Source: Actinomadura violacea
GTDB lineage: Bacteria > Actinomycetota > Actinomycetes > Streptosporangiales > Streptosporangiaceae
Assembly (NCBI RefSeq): GCF_017573465.1
Contig: NZ_JAGEPF010000021.1
Coordinates: 124,001 to 188,000 of the forward strand
Length of the DNA stretch: 64,000 nucleotides
Direction of reading: 5' to 3'
Part shown: positions 51,074 to 60,245 of the stretch, piece after piece
How the letters are laid out: each line of letters starts with the position of its first letter
Numbering within the stretch: the stretch's first letter is position 1
Program-made: the position numbers and the translations under genes
The notes under the pieces: model-generated
Databases searched by the model: none
Told to the model about the DNA's origin: nothing
What the model saw: only the letters and a program-made list of their open reading frames with translations

Positions 51074-52596
51074 TCCGCCGGGAACGGAACGGGTACGCGG
51101 CGGACCGGCGGGGCGAGCCGCACTCGCGCGCCCGGCTGGTGGCGATCCTGGTGGTCCTCGTACTGATCACCGAGACAGCGCCGCTGGAACTGGCCCTCGT
51201 CTACCCGGCGATCCGGTCGATGTCGGCGACGTTCGGCCCCGACCACATCGACAAGGCCGTGACCCTGGTCAACCTCGCCGCCGTCGTGTCCATCCCGCTC
51301 ATCGGCCGCCTCGCCGACGTGGTCGGCAAGAAACGCGTTCTGGTCGGCTGCTCGGTGGCGTTCGCCGCGGGCTCGCTGGTGTGCGCGACGGCGCCCTCCT
51401 TGCCCGTCCTACTGCTCGGCCGCATGCTGCAGGGCGTCGTGGGGGGCGTCCTGTCCGTCGCCTATTCACTCGTCCGGGACGTCTTCCCGGCCCGGTCCGT
51501 ACCGCTCGCTCTGGGATTCGTCTCCACCGGAGTCGGAGTCAGCGGCATCGCCGCGCCGTTCCTGGGCGGTGCGCTGGTGGACGGTTTCGGCTTCCGAGGC
51601 GTGTTCTGGTTCCTGCTCGCGCTGGTGGTCCTGCTGCTCCCCGCCCTCATCGTGATCGTGCCCGAATCGCCGATGCGCCGCCCGCGCCGGTTGGACGCGG
51701 CGGGCGCGCTGCTGCTGGGCGCCGCCGCGGCCTGCCTGCTCGCCGGGATCGGGGTCGGCGCCCGCTCCGGGTGGCTGGCAGGCGGCACGCTCGGCTCGTT
51801 CGCCGCCGCCGGCGTCATGTTCGCCGCGTTCACCTGGCGGGAGCGCCGCACCGCGTCGCCCGCGGTGGACCTGTCCCTGCTCGCCTCGCCGGCGTTGCGC
51901 GCGACGCTGCTGTGCTCGGCCTGCGGCATGGCCGTGCTCGGCGCGATCGGCTACCTCGTCCCGCAGATGCTCCAGACCCCGCACGGCGCGGCGACCGCCT
52001 ACGGTCAGGGCCTGACCGCACTGGCCGCCGCCGGCTGGGTCTTCCCGCAGGGGCTGGCCGCGATGGTCTTCGGCCCGGTCGGCGGGCTGCTCGCGCGCCG
52101 GCACGGGCCACGCCTGGTGCTGATCCCCGGCCTGGCGGCCTACGGGCTGGCCGCAACGGCCCTCAGCGCGCTCCCCGGGCACCGCTGGCAGTTCCTGCTG
52201 GTAGCCGCATGCGTCGGCATCGGGCAGGGGCTCTACTTCGCAGCGGTCTCCAACCTCGTCCTGGACGCCGTCCCAGCCGCGCACAGCGGCACCGGCACCG
52301 GTCTGCTGGCGGTCTGCGGTCAGCTCGGCGCCGCGCTCAGCGTCACCGTGCTGGGCGCCGTGCTCGCCGCGCACCGTCTGCCGGCCACCGTGCACCAGAG
52401 CGGCACCGTCCCTGGCATCGGGGGCGCCGCCGGCCGCAATGGCGCGGCCTCCTACACCGGTGACGGTGTCTCCATCGCCTTCCTGTTCGCCGCCGGCCTC
52501 TCGGTCGCGGGACTGGCCGTCGCGCTCACGATGAGCCATGGCCGCTCCGCCGCTCGCGGCGGTGCCGCGGCGCGCGGCACGATCGCGGGGCGGTAG
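51070..52596 (+). CDS. MFS drug-resistance-type transporter (DHA2-like)
   Basis: A 508-aa membrane protein with about 14 helices. It has the MFS signature GRLADVVGKKRVLVG after helix 2 and motif C-like LGFVSTGVGVSGIAAPFLGG in helix 5, which marks drug:proton antiporters. It is translationally coupled to the MBL gene by an ATGA overlap and shares its TetR-controlled promoter. The pair looks like a detoxification cassette: hydrolyse the ester, then pump a product or the compound. Confidence 0.87.
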   Translation: MIRRERNGYAADRRGEPHSRARLVAILVVLVLITETAPLELALVYPAIRSMSATFGPDHIDKAVTLVNLAAVVSIPLIGRLADVVGKKRVLVGCSVAFAAGSLVCATAPSLPVLLLGRMLQGVVGGVLSVAYSLVRDVFPARSVPLALGFVSTGVGVSGIAAPFLGGALVDGFGFRGVFWFLLALVVLLLPALIVIVPESPMRRPRRLDAAGALLLGAAAACLLAGIGVGARSGWLAGGTLGSFAAAGVMFAAFTWRERRTASPAVDLSLLASPALRATLLCSACGMAVLGAIGYLVPQMLQTPHGAATAYGQGLTALAAAGWVFPQGLAAMVFGPVGGLLARRHGPRLVLIPGLAAYGLAATALSALPGHRWQFLLVAACVGIGQGLYFAAVSNLVLDAVPAAHSGTGTGLLAVCGQLGAALSVTVLGAVLAAHRLPATVHQSGTVPGIGGAAGRNGAASYTGDGVSIAFLFAAGLSVAGLAVALTMSHGRSAARGGAAARGTIAGR

Positions 52597-52618
52597 AGGT
52601 CGGCCGGCTGGAGCTTCG

Positions 52619-55126
52619 TCAGCCAGACCCGCGCGAGGACGCCCGGATCGCGTGCCTGGCCTCGTCCAGCGGGGCGAGCAGGTACCGGGTGTGGTCGGAC
52701 GTCCCGTGGCGGTGGTCGACCGGGCCCGGCCAGGCGGTCCTGGCGCGGCTGCGGATGTGCTCTTCGACGCCGTCGATGAGGTGCAGCATCTCGGCGAGGA
52801 CGTCGTCGTCGGTGCGCCGGTACACGTCGCCGGAGGCGAGGTAGACGGGGGAGGTGTGGGCCATGATGGGCCGCTCCCAGACGTCCCGGTGGCGGGCGAT
52901 GCCGTCGCCCGGGCCGTAGCACCGGGCGGCGACCCACGAGGATTCCTCGACACGCAGGTCGAAGTCGAGCGAGCCGGCCAGGACGGGCTCGTCCCAGCGC
53001 CGCGACTCGGCGACCGTGCCGTTGACCACGATCTCCAGGCGGTCGATGGGGAAGATCGAGCGGAACTCCGCCGCGCCGGGCAGGGTCCTGCCGCCGGTGC
53101 CGGTGAGCACCGCACCGGGCGGGGCCTCGCCGACCGACAGCCGCAGGTGCGGTCCGCTGGTGACGACGGTGTCGCCCGAGCGGACGGCCGCGCACCAGTC
53201 CCAGTAGTCCATCGCCGCCGGGTCCGGGACCCGGGCGTAGGTGCGGACGAGGCCGATCGGCACCTCGCTGCTCATCTTGTCGGTGCCGCCGACGAGGGTG
53301 AGGCGATATCCGGCGTTGAGATAGCGGTAGTACTGGGTGATGTTGTAGTCGTCGTAGGCGATCATTTCGACACCGTCGAGCCGTCCGGTGGCGATCAGGG
53401 CTGCGGCCTCGCCGTTGGGGACGGGGAAGTGCGCGAGCAGGACCGTCCCGCCCTGGGCGTGGCACTCGTCGGCCCAGTGGGCGAGGGTCGTCTCCAGGCC
53501 GCCGCCGAGGTCGGACTCCTCGGCGCCGCCGGTGCACCAGGGGCGGATCGGCTCGCGCAGGCCCAGCAGGTTGATGTGGCCCAGCATCGCCGTCCGGTTC
53601 TCCTGGCCGGTGTGGACGTGGGTCGCGCCGTCCGCGGAGGTGTGCGGGTGCCCGGTGAAGTCCTCGACGTTGGTGTGCAGGTGGCCCCACTGGCTCAGCA
53701 GGAGGTTGGTGACCCGCACGCCCTCGCCGCGCGCCTCGAGCTCGGCGCCGTGCGTCGAGACGAAGTGGACGTGGGTGTCCCCGGCGACGTAGCCGTCCGC
53801 CTCCGGGTCGTGGAAGCGTTCGAGGCGCAGTTCGAGCGTCCGCTGCCCCGGCCGGATCGTCAGTTCCTCGCGCAGCGGGACGTAGTCGAAGCCGTGCGCG
53901 GCCTCGACGACGACCCGCCCGTGCGGGAGCCACCCCTCGAACTCGCCGTCGACGTAGGCGTACGTCCGCTGGCCGAGGCGGACGTCGCCGCCGACGTCCA
54001 GGTTCCAGGTGTTGCCGTCGGAGTTGATGTGCGCGTGGTGCCCGTAGGGCGCGAGCGGGACGCCGTCGGGCGTGTGGAAGTGCAGGCGGCAGGTCAGCGG
54101 CTCGCCGGTCGCGGCGTCGACGACCGTCCCCTTGATCCAGGCGCGGCCCGGCTCGGTCAGCCGCCACTCGGTGCCGTCGCCGGTGGTGATCCGGCCCTGT
54201 TCGAGGAGGTCGCCCCAGGTGAAGCGGGCTTCGACGGTGCCGGCGACGTCGAGGGAGACGGTCGCGGACGGTGTCGCGGCGACCCGGACGTAGCCGGTGC
54301 GCTCGCTGGTCGCGCCTCCCCACGCCGGCGGGGTCGACAGGCTGGCGTCGTCGACCGTCCGGTAGGCGTAGGTGGCGGTGCCGCGGTCGACGGTCACCGC
54401 GACGTCGTCGTCCACCGATCCGCCGGCGAGCGAGAAGAGCAGCTCGCGGGAGACGGTCCGGCCGAACGGCTCCTCGTCGAGCCGGCTCAGCGTGATCGCG
54501 CCGATCAGGACGGCCGGGCCGGCGGATTCGATCTCGATGGCGGAAGCCCGGCGCCCCGGGTGCGGGTTGCGCCACGGCCACAGGTAGAAGCGGTAGGGCA
54601 GGACGTAAGGGGAGCGCGCCTGCGGGTCGTCGATGTCGACGTACCTGGCCCCGGCCGCGTCGTAGCGCCCGCAGGTGCGGTGCATGAGCCGGTGCTGCGC
54701 GTCGGGCAGCGCGAGGAAGGGCGTCTGCCCCCAGTCCAGCGGGAGGGGGCGGCCCTCCCACAGCCGCGGGGTGGGGCCGATCTCGAACCGCTGCCGCACC
54801 GGGACGCTCTCCGCGCCGCCGTCGGCGTACCGGAGGGTGTAGCGGGCGACGGTCTCGCCGACCGGGGCGCCTTCGAAGAGGCTCGGTTCCTCGATGGCGT
54901 GGGCGAAGAGGACCCAGTGGCAGTCCTCGTCCACGGGGATCACGGCCGGCGCGTCCTGCGCCACCCGGACGAGGGACGCCCCGTCGAGGTCGGTGCCGAA
55001 GCGGAAGGGCAGGCCGTAGAGGGTCCGCTCCCCGGCGAAGGAGGCGTCCACGTCGTCGAGCAGGGTCAGGGGGGCGTTCCAGGACGCCGCCAGGTCGAGG
55101 GCCCGGTAACCGCGCTGCCAGGTCAT
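52619..55126 (-). CDS. CehA/McbA-family metallohydrolase
   Basis: An 835-aa protein. A long N-terminal beta-rich region (about 1-440) precedes a PHP-like metallohydrolase domain (about 445-740). That domain has DGYVAGDTHVHFVSTHG, LSQWGHLHTNVEDF, GHINLLGL, GGTVLLAHFPVPNG, VEMIAYDDYN and VGGTDKMSSEVP, supplying the His/Asp metal ligands. CehA and McbA hydrolyse the carbamate carbaryl, but most relatives have unknown substrates. There is no signal peptide. The ATG overlaps the permease stop (ATGA), so it is co-translated with an amino-acid-type permease. This suggests an imported amide or ester-like nitrogen compound as substrate. Confidence 0.82.
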   Translation of the reverse strand: MTWQRGYRALDLAASWNAPLTLLDDVDASFAGERTLYGLPFRFGTDLDGASLVRVAQDAPAVIPVDEDCHWVLFAHAIEEPSLFEGAPVGETVARYTLRYADGGAESVPVRQRFEIGPTPRLWEGRPLPLDWGQTPFLALPDAQHRLMHRTCGRYDAAGARYVDIDDPQARSPYVLPYRFYLWPWRNPHPGRRASAIEIESAGPAVLIGAITLSRLDEEPFGRTVSRELLFSLAGGSVDDDVAVTVDRGTATYAYRTVDDASLSTPPAWGGATSERTGYVRVAATPSATVSLDVAGTVEARFTWGDLLEQGRITTGDGTEWRLTEPGRAWIKGTVVDAATGEPLTCRLHFHTPDGVPLAPYGHHAHINSDGNTWNLDVGGDVRLGQRTYAYVDGEFEGWLPHGRVVVEAAHGFDYVPLREELTIRPGQRTLELRLERFHDPEADGYVAGDTHVHFVSTHGAELEARGEGVRVTNLLLSQWGHLHTNVEDFTGHPHTSADGATHVHTGQENRTAMLGHINLLGLREPIRPWCTGGAEESDLGGGLETTLAHWADECHAQGGTVLLAHFPVPNGEAAALIATGRLDGVEMIAYDDYNITQYYRYLNAGYRLTLVGGTDKMSSEVPIGLVRTYARVPDPAAMDYWDWCAAVRSGDTVVTSGPHLRLSVGEAPPGAVLTGTGGRTLPGAAEFRSIFPIDRLEIVVNGTVAESRRWDEPVLAGSLDFDLRVEESSWVAARCYGPGDGIARHRDVWERPIMAHTSPVYLASGDVYRRTDDDVLAEMLHLIDGVEEHIRSRARTAWPGPVDHRHGTSDHTRYLLAPLDEARHAIRASSRGSG

Positions 55127-56601
55127 GCGGGCTCCACGGCGACCGTCTCGGCGGGCTCGTCGACGCCGGTCTCGGTGAGGACGGCGTAGCGTTCCGGGGC
55201 CCGCGAGCGCAGCGACAGCGCCGAGGCGATCCCGCCCGCGAACGCGAGCACGCCGAGGCCGAGCAGCACCGCGTTGGTCACCGTGCCCGCGCCGGTCAGC
55301 AGGGAGACGTTGGCGAGCGCGAGGACGAGGATCACGCAGAGGGCGAGGAAGCTGAGCCCGGGGGCGATCAGGGTGCGCCAGAGGCCCGCCTCGGGAGCGT
55401 TGCGCCGCAGGTAGGAGACCACGGCGAGGCAGCACAGAGCCCACAGGACGATGATCCCGAGGAAGCCGATCGCGCTGCCCCACAGCAGCAGCTGGAGGTA
55501 GGGGTCGAGGTCGAACGCCGCCCACAGCACCACGACGACGCCCGCCGCCACCGTCTGCGCCGCGCCGGCCGCGAGCGGGGCCTGCGTGCGCGGGTGCGTG
55601 CGTCCGAACGCCTTCGGCATGAGGCCCTCGCGGCCGAGCGCGAACAGGTACCGGTTCGCCGCGTTGTGCAAAGCCAGCAGCGCGGCGAAGGCGCTGGTGA
55701 GCAGCAGGACCTGCATGACGGCCGAGACGCCGTCCGGGGTGTACCGGTCGAACACCGCGATGACCAGCCCGGCGGTGTCCTCGCCGGCGGCCGCGGCGAT
55801 GCCGTTCGCGCCGACGGCCTGCACGATCGTCCAGGTGATCAGCGCGTAGAAGACGGCGATGAAGCCGACCGCGATGTAGGTCGCGCGGCGCACGGTCCGG
55901 ATCCCGCCGCGCGCCTCCTCGCTGAAGATCGCGGTGGACTCGAACCCCATGAACGCGCCGAACACCAGCGCGAACATCGCCGCGTTGGACGGCGTGAACA
56001 CCGTCGCGGGGGAGAAGGACGTGAAGGACGTCTGGCCGGCGCCGCCCTTGGCGAGCACGCAGACCGCCATCACCACGAGCACCGCGATCTCGAGGACGAG
56101 CAGGATCCCGAGGATCCGGGCGCTGGTGTGGATGCCGCGGTAGCCGAGCCATGCCACCAGCACGACCGCGACCAGCGCGAAGACCCACCAGGGCAGCGAC
56201 ACGCCGGTGTACTTGTCGAAGGTGTCCGCGGCGTAGAGCCCGAGGGCCCCGTAGGTGCTGATCTGCAGGGTGTTGTAGGCGAGCAGGGCCAGCGTCGCCG
56301 CACCCGACCCGACCGGACGGCCCAGCCCGCGTGTGATCACGGCGTAGAACGCCCCGGCGTTGCGGACGTACCGGCTCATCGTCATGAACCCGACCGCGAA
56401 CAGCGCCATCACGAGGCCCGCCACCAGGTAGGCGCCCGGGACGGCGGCGCCGCCCTTCAGGAAGTGCAAGGGCGCCACGGCGACGATCAGGGTCAGCGGC
56501 GCCAGCGCCGCCAGGACCGTGAAGACGAGGTCCTTCGTCCCCATCGCGTTCGCCGCAAGGCCGTTGCTGCCCGGGTGTTCGGTACCTGGGTGTGTCGACA
56601 T
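55123..56601 (-). CDS. APC-superfamily amino acid/polyamine permease
   Basis: A 492-aa, 12-helix secondary transporter. It has the APC start GTKDLVFTVLAALAPLTLIV and FGAFMGFESTAIFSEEARG (helix 6, substrate-binding Phe-Glu region). ATG 56601 is taken because GGAGG lies 9 nt upstream; ATG 56607 is the alternative, but only 3 nt from it. It is the first gene of a two-gene operon with the CehA/McbA hydrolase and is divided from pucR, which is on the same strand upstream, by 124 bp. Confidence 0.88.
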   Translation of the reverse strand: MSTHPGTEHPGSNGLAANAMGTKDLVFTVLAALAPLTLIVAVAPLHFLKGGAAVPGAYLVAGLVMALFAVGFMTMSRYVRNAGAFYAVITRGLGRPVGSGAATLALLAYNTLQISTYGALGLYAADTFDKYTGVSLPWWVFALVAVVLVAWLGYRGIHTSARILGILLVLEIAVLVVMAVCVLAKGGAGQTSFTSFSPATVFTPSNAAMFALVFGAFMGFESTAIFSEEARGGIRTVRRATYIAVGFIAVFYALITWTIVQAVGANGIAAAAGEDTAGLVIAVFDRYTPDGVSAVMQVLLLTSAFAALLALHNAANRYLFALGREGLMPKAFGRTHPRTQAPLAAGAAQTVAAGVVVVLWAAFDLDPYLQLLLWGSAIGFLGIIVLWALCCLAVVSYLRRNAPEAGLWRTLIAPGLSFLALCVILVLALANVSLLTGAGTVTNAVLLGLGVLAFAGGIASALSLRSRAPERYAVLTETGVDEPAETVAVEPA

Positions 56602-56725
56602 GGTCATCCGCCTCCGGGAGTCCGCGGGAGCTCGCTGCGCCAACGCTAGGAAGCCCTCTCGCGCGACAGAAGTGGACGTTCAGCCCCATCCGGAGGTGCG
56701 GGTTGTGCGTATCGTCCCGGCCGGT

Positions 56726-58195
56726 TCAATGGATCTGGCTCCGCCATCGCAGCGCGAACCAGAGTTCCATGCGCACGTCCGGGTCGTTGAGGTCCAGGTC
56801 CAGCAGCCCGGTGATCCGGCGGATGCGGTGCCGCACGGTGTTGCGGTGCACGCCGAGGTCGGCGGCGGTGCGGTCCCAGTTGCCGTGGTGCGCCAGCCAG
56901 CTGCGCAGCGTGCCGGCCAGCAGGGCGGGGTCCGGGGACGGGGCCGCGTCGAGGCCCGCGAGGAGCCGATCGGCGTACCGGGACGCCTGCGGGGAGTCCA
57001 GCAGCGCCATGACTCCGTGGAGGCCGGCTCCCGCGACCACGGTCGCGCCGCCGACGCGGGCGGCGTCGAGCGCGGCGCCCGCCTCGCCCCAGGCGGGGTC
57101 GAGGTCCGCGGCGGGGTGGGGGCGGCTGATCCCCGCGGGCAGGCCCGCCTCGTCCAGCGCGTGCGGCAGCTCGTCCACCGCGTCCTCGGGGACGAGCGCG
57201 ACGAACGAGGAGCCGTCCTGCGCGACGAAAGGGGTCCCGAGCAGCGCCGACAGCCGCTGGACGATCGTCTCCCGGGAGCCGGGCGGCGCGTCGAGGGGGC
57301 CGCGGACGATGCGCCACCGGACGTCCGCCGCCCGGTCGAGGGGTGCGGCGAGGTCGCGGGCGAGGGCGGGGAGCCGCAGCAGCCCGGCCACGACGGCGGT
57401 GCCGAGCGCCTCCGGCGAGCTCGCCTCCGAGGGGGCGGTGAAGAGCAGGGAGAGCGCCGACGCGGTGACGCCGACGAGGCCCCGGTCGGCGACGGTGAAC
57501 GGGGCGCGCCGGGCGACGGCCATCGCGTAGCCGGTGGGGGCGGGGCCGAGGAGCCGCTGGACCTCGATGTTCTCCTCGGCGGTGGTGAGCGCCGCGCTCA
57601 TCGGCGACCGGCTCCGGCAGGCCTGGTCGAGCGCCGCGCTCACCTCGGGGTCGTCGCGGACCGGCCCGGCGGTCCAGGTCCTGTCCCGGTTGCGGTCCAC
57701 GACCCGGACCCAGCCGCCGAGCAGGTCGGCGGTCCGCTCCACCACGGCCCGCAGCGGGCCCGGGCCCGCCGCGGCCTTGATCAGTACCGCCTGGCCCTCC
57801 GAGAGGCGCTTCAGGCCGCGGGTCTCGGCGCGGACCAGTTCGGCGTGGTGGAGTTCGACCACGGAGGCGAACGGCACCCGGGCCGGGACCTCCAGGAGCA
57901 CCATGCCGAACTCGTCGCACGCGGCGACGAGTTCGGGCGGCACGGCGTCGAAGACGGGCGTGACCCCGAACCCGAGGGCGACGACGCCGGTCTCGGCCAG
58001 CCGCCGCACGTAGTCGCGGCTGTCGGCGGGGCGGAAGCCGGTCCCGGCGAGCAGCAGCAGCTCCCCTCCCCGCAGGAACGGGGAGGGGTCGGGCAGCTCG
58101 CTCACGTGGACCCACCGGACCCACCGCTCGGACGGGTCGGCGGCGCCGAGCGGCCGCAGCCCGAGCCGGGTCAGGAAGAGCCGGAGAGGGAGCAC
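56726..58195 (-). CDS. PucR-family transcriptional regulator
   Basis: A 489-aa activator of nitrogen-compound catabolism. The N-terminal PucR domain includes PSPFLRGGELLLLAGTGFRP, LGFGVTPVFDAVPPELVAAC and VLLEVPARVPFASV. A central GGDEF-like CdaR domain follows, and the C-terminal HTH_30 reads LRSWLAHHGNWDRTAADLGV, then HRNTVRHRIRRI. PucR proteins regulate purine, proline, amine or aldehyde use. TACCTT (58202-58207) ends 6 nt before the GTG start, indicating a leaderless message. The cluster position makes it the probable regulator of the surrounding permease and hydrolases. Confidence 0.9.
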   Translation of the reverse strand: MLPLRLFLTRLGLRPLGAADPSERWVRWVHVSELPDPSPFLRGGELLLLAGTGFRPADSRDYVRRLAETGVVALGFGVTPVFDAVPPELVAACDEFGMVLLEVPARVPFASVVELHHAELVRAETRGLKRLSEGQAVLIKAAAGPGPLRAVVERTADLLGGWVRVVDRNRDRTWTAGPVRDDPEVSAALDQACRSRSPMSAALTTAEENIEVQRLLGPAPTGYAMAVARRAPFTVADRGLVGVTASALSLLFTAPSEASSPEALGTAVVAGLLRLPALARDLAAPLDRAADVRWRIVRGPLDAPPGSRETIVQRLSALLGTPFVAQDGSSFVALVPEDAVDELPHALDEAGLPAGISRPHPAADLDPAWGEAGAALDAARVGGATVVAGAGLHGVMALLDSPQASRYADRLLAGLDAAPSPDPALLAGTLRSWLAHHGNWDRTAADLGVHRNTVRHRIRRITGLLDLDLNDPDVRMELWFALRWRSQIH

Positions 58196-58242
58196 GACGC
58201 CAAGGTAGCCGCAGTACGGCCATGACTACGCAAACGGATCAT

Positions 58243-58602
58243 TCAGCGGGTGACGGCGACGAAAACCTTGCTCGTGGGCTCGATCGTCACCCAGTCGCCC
58301 GCGAAGCCCTGCGGGATGAAGAAGGCCTCGCCGGCGCCGAACTCGGCGCGGCCGCCGTCGAGGTCGGCGACGGCGACCCGGCCGCTGAGGATCACGCAGA
58401 TCTCGTCGTAGGGCCACGGGGCGATCCGCACCGCGCCCGGTTCCCCGGTCCAGAACCCGCCCGTGTACTCCTTCGCGGGGCCGCCGTAGGCGAGGTATTC
58501 GGTCTCGCGCCACTGCGCGGAGAGCACCTCGTAGCTCTCGATGGGGGGGACGTTGGCCGTCCCGGTCTCCGGGGAGAGCCGGACGACGCCGGTGATGTCC
58601 AT
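58243..58602 (-). CDS. Cupin-domain protein (EutQ-like)
   Basis: A 119-aa single-domain cupin. It has the second motif EFGAGEAFFIPQGFAGDW and the inner strand PYDEICVILSGRVAVADL. The usual metal His residues are mostly missing; the first motif has Glu only, so it may bind a ligand without metal. It resembles ethanolamine-utilisation EutQ-like and DUF861 cupins, often near amine or nucleotide-derived amide degradation genes. It is 13 bp downstream of the DMF-beta-like gene. Confidence 0.8.
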   Translation of the reverse strand: MDITGVVRLSPETGTANVPPIESYEVLSAQWRETEYLAYGGPAKEYTGGFWTGEPGAVRIAPWPYDEICVILSGRVAVADLDGGRAEFGAGEAFFIPQGFAGDWVTIEPTSKVFVAVTR

Positions 58603-58615
58603 GATTCGCGTCGCC

Positions 58616-60229
58616 TCAGCCTTCCAGGTCGCGGGTGAGGAACCGGTCGAGCACGTTGCGGACGATGCGGTCGACGTAGGGGTCGCCGACGTGCAGCGCG
58701 TACGGCCATTCCGTCGAGCCGCCGTTGAAGACCTCGCCGCGCCCGCGCGTGAACGCCGCGATCATCCCGGCGCCGCGCATCTCGCCCTCGTTCACGTAGT
58801 CGGGCAGGTCGTCGCCGAGCTCGCGGTTGTAGGCGTAGACCTCCTCCTCGGGCCCGCCCATGGGCAGCAGGCCGCCGAACCGGTCCTCCTCGCCGCGGAC
58901 CGCCGGGGTCAGCGCGAGGATCTCCAGCGTCTCGGGCGCACCGTCCTCGAACGTCGGGTACGGCAGGCCCCGGCGGAAGGTGTACTCGACCGAGTCCACC
59001 TCGAATGCGGCCAGGAAGGTCGGGGCCGCGCCGAGCTGGTCGCCGTAGTAGAGGTCGGTGCCCTCGAACGCCCAGTGGTGGGGCCGGTAGACGATGAACC
59101 CGCCCGACGACCGCGGGGTCGCGACCCCGTAGCGCGTGTAGACGCCGCCGAGCCCGTTGAGGCCGACGGTGGTCGCCCCGGGCCGTCCGACCGACTTGGC
59201 CTCCCACATCGTCGTGGCGGTCCGCGGCGAACGCTCGGTGTCGGGGTCGAGCGAGGGGAGGCGGTAGCAGTACTGCGTGGTCAGGTCGTCGCTGAGCCTG
59301 ACCTGCCACTGGTAGTTCCCGCCGAACCGGGCCAGGCCCCCGCCGCCGTCGACGAACCGGTCGACGGCGTCGCGCATCTCCCAGCTCCAGTACTCGTCAT
59401 GGCCCACCACGATCACGCAGCGGTAGCCGTCGAGCACCGTCTCGTCGACGTGCAGGTCGTGCTGGGTGAGGTAGTCCAGCTCGTAGCCGCGCTCCTCGGC
59501 CCACCGCACGAACAGCCGCTCGTAGGACGCCCAGAACGCGTCGCCGTGATGGCGGCTGTAGCCGTTCAGGCGGGCCCACTCGTAGGAGGCGTACCGGGGC
59601 GCGCCGTTCATCGGCAGCGTGAGGTGGTTCGCCTCGCGCGGCGCCCCCTCCGGCTTGCGGATCATGCCGCGCGCGATCGGGCGCTGCGTCGACGAGAGCG
59701 GGCAGCCCGCGTCGTCGCGCGGGTCGTCGCCCAGGCCGCGGTAGTGGTTGGCGCCGCCCCAGTCGTTGTAGGCCAGCATGGTCCCCGTCGTGAGGACGAT
59801 CGCCGCCTTCGGGCGCCGTCCCGCCGGGGCCTTCACCACGAAGAAGTGCTCGCGCTCCCAGAGCTCGCCGTCGCTCAGCACCGCCCGGACGGTGACGATG
59901 TGGAAGCCGGGACGCCAATCGTCCGGGATCTCCAGCGTGAGGCCGGCCGGCCAGCCGCAGCCCTTCGCGTGGGCGTCGGCGGGCGCCTCGTGCCGCCCGG
60001 CGGTGACGCCGTCGCGCCGCCAGACCGTCTCCGGGCGGGCGCCGTCGCGGACGATCTCGACGGTGAACGACGGGACGCTCGCGCTCAGGTGGAACGCGAC
60101 GGTCTCGCCGGGGAAGTAGGAGAACCGGTCGGTGTAGCACCAGACCTCCTCGGCGTCCGGGACGGCGTACGCCCGCTCCGACGGCCACGACCTCGGCGAC
60201 CACGCGAAGGCCGGCTTCGTGGTGTGCAC
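58616..60229 (-). CDS. N,N-dimethylformamidase beta-subunit-like protein
   Basis: A 537-aa protein. An Ig-like N-terminal domain (VWCYTDRFSYFPGETVAFHL) precedes the large DMFase-beta C-terminal-type domain: TTGTMLAYNDWGGANHYRGL, GHDEYWSWEMRDAVDRFVDG, GGNYQWQVRL, FEGTDLYYGDQLG. The dimethylformamidase large subunit uses a Tyr/Glu-bound iron; YWSWEM and the Glu in HDEYW are candidates. GTG 60229 is preferred, with AAGGAG 8 nt upstream. No small-subunit gene is present, so the substrate is probably not dimethylformamide but another amide. Confidence 0.8.
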   Translation of the reverse strand: MHTTKPAFAWSPRSWPSERAYAVPDAEEVWCYTDRFSYFPGETVAFHLSASVPSFTVEIVRDGARPETVWRRDGVTAGRHEAPADAHAKGCGWPAGLTLEIPDDWRPGFHIVTVRAVLSDGELWEREHFFVVKAPAGRRPKAAIVLTTGTMLAYNDWGGANHYRGLGDDPRDDAGCPLSSTQRPIARGMIRKPEGAPREANHLTLPMNGAPRYASYEWARLNGYSRHHGDAFWASYERLFVRWAEERGYELDYLTQHDLHVDETVLDGYRCVIVVGHDEYWSWEMRDAVDRFVDGGGGLARFGGNYQWQVRLSDDLTTQYCYRLPSLDPDTERSPRTATTMWEAKSVGRPGATTVGLNGLGGVYTRYGVATPRSSGGFIVYRPHHWAFEGTDLYYGDQLGAAPTFLAAFEVDSVEYTFRRGLPYPTFEDGAPETLEILALTPAVRGEEDRFGGLLPMGGPEEEVYAYNRELGDDLPDYVNEGEMRGAGMIAAFTRGRGEVFNGGSTEWPYALHVGDPYVDRIVRNVLDRFLTRDLEG

Positions 60230-60245
60230 GTGTCTCACTCCTTCT

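Noticed and set aside
52538..55189. 883-codon open frame on the plus strand
   Set aside because: Antisense to the CehA/McbA gene with biased composition and no recognisable domain.
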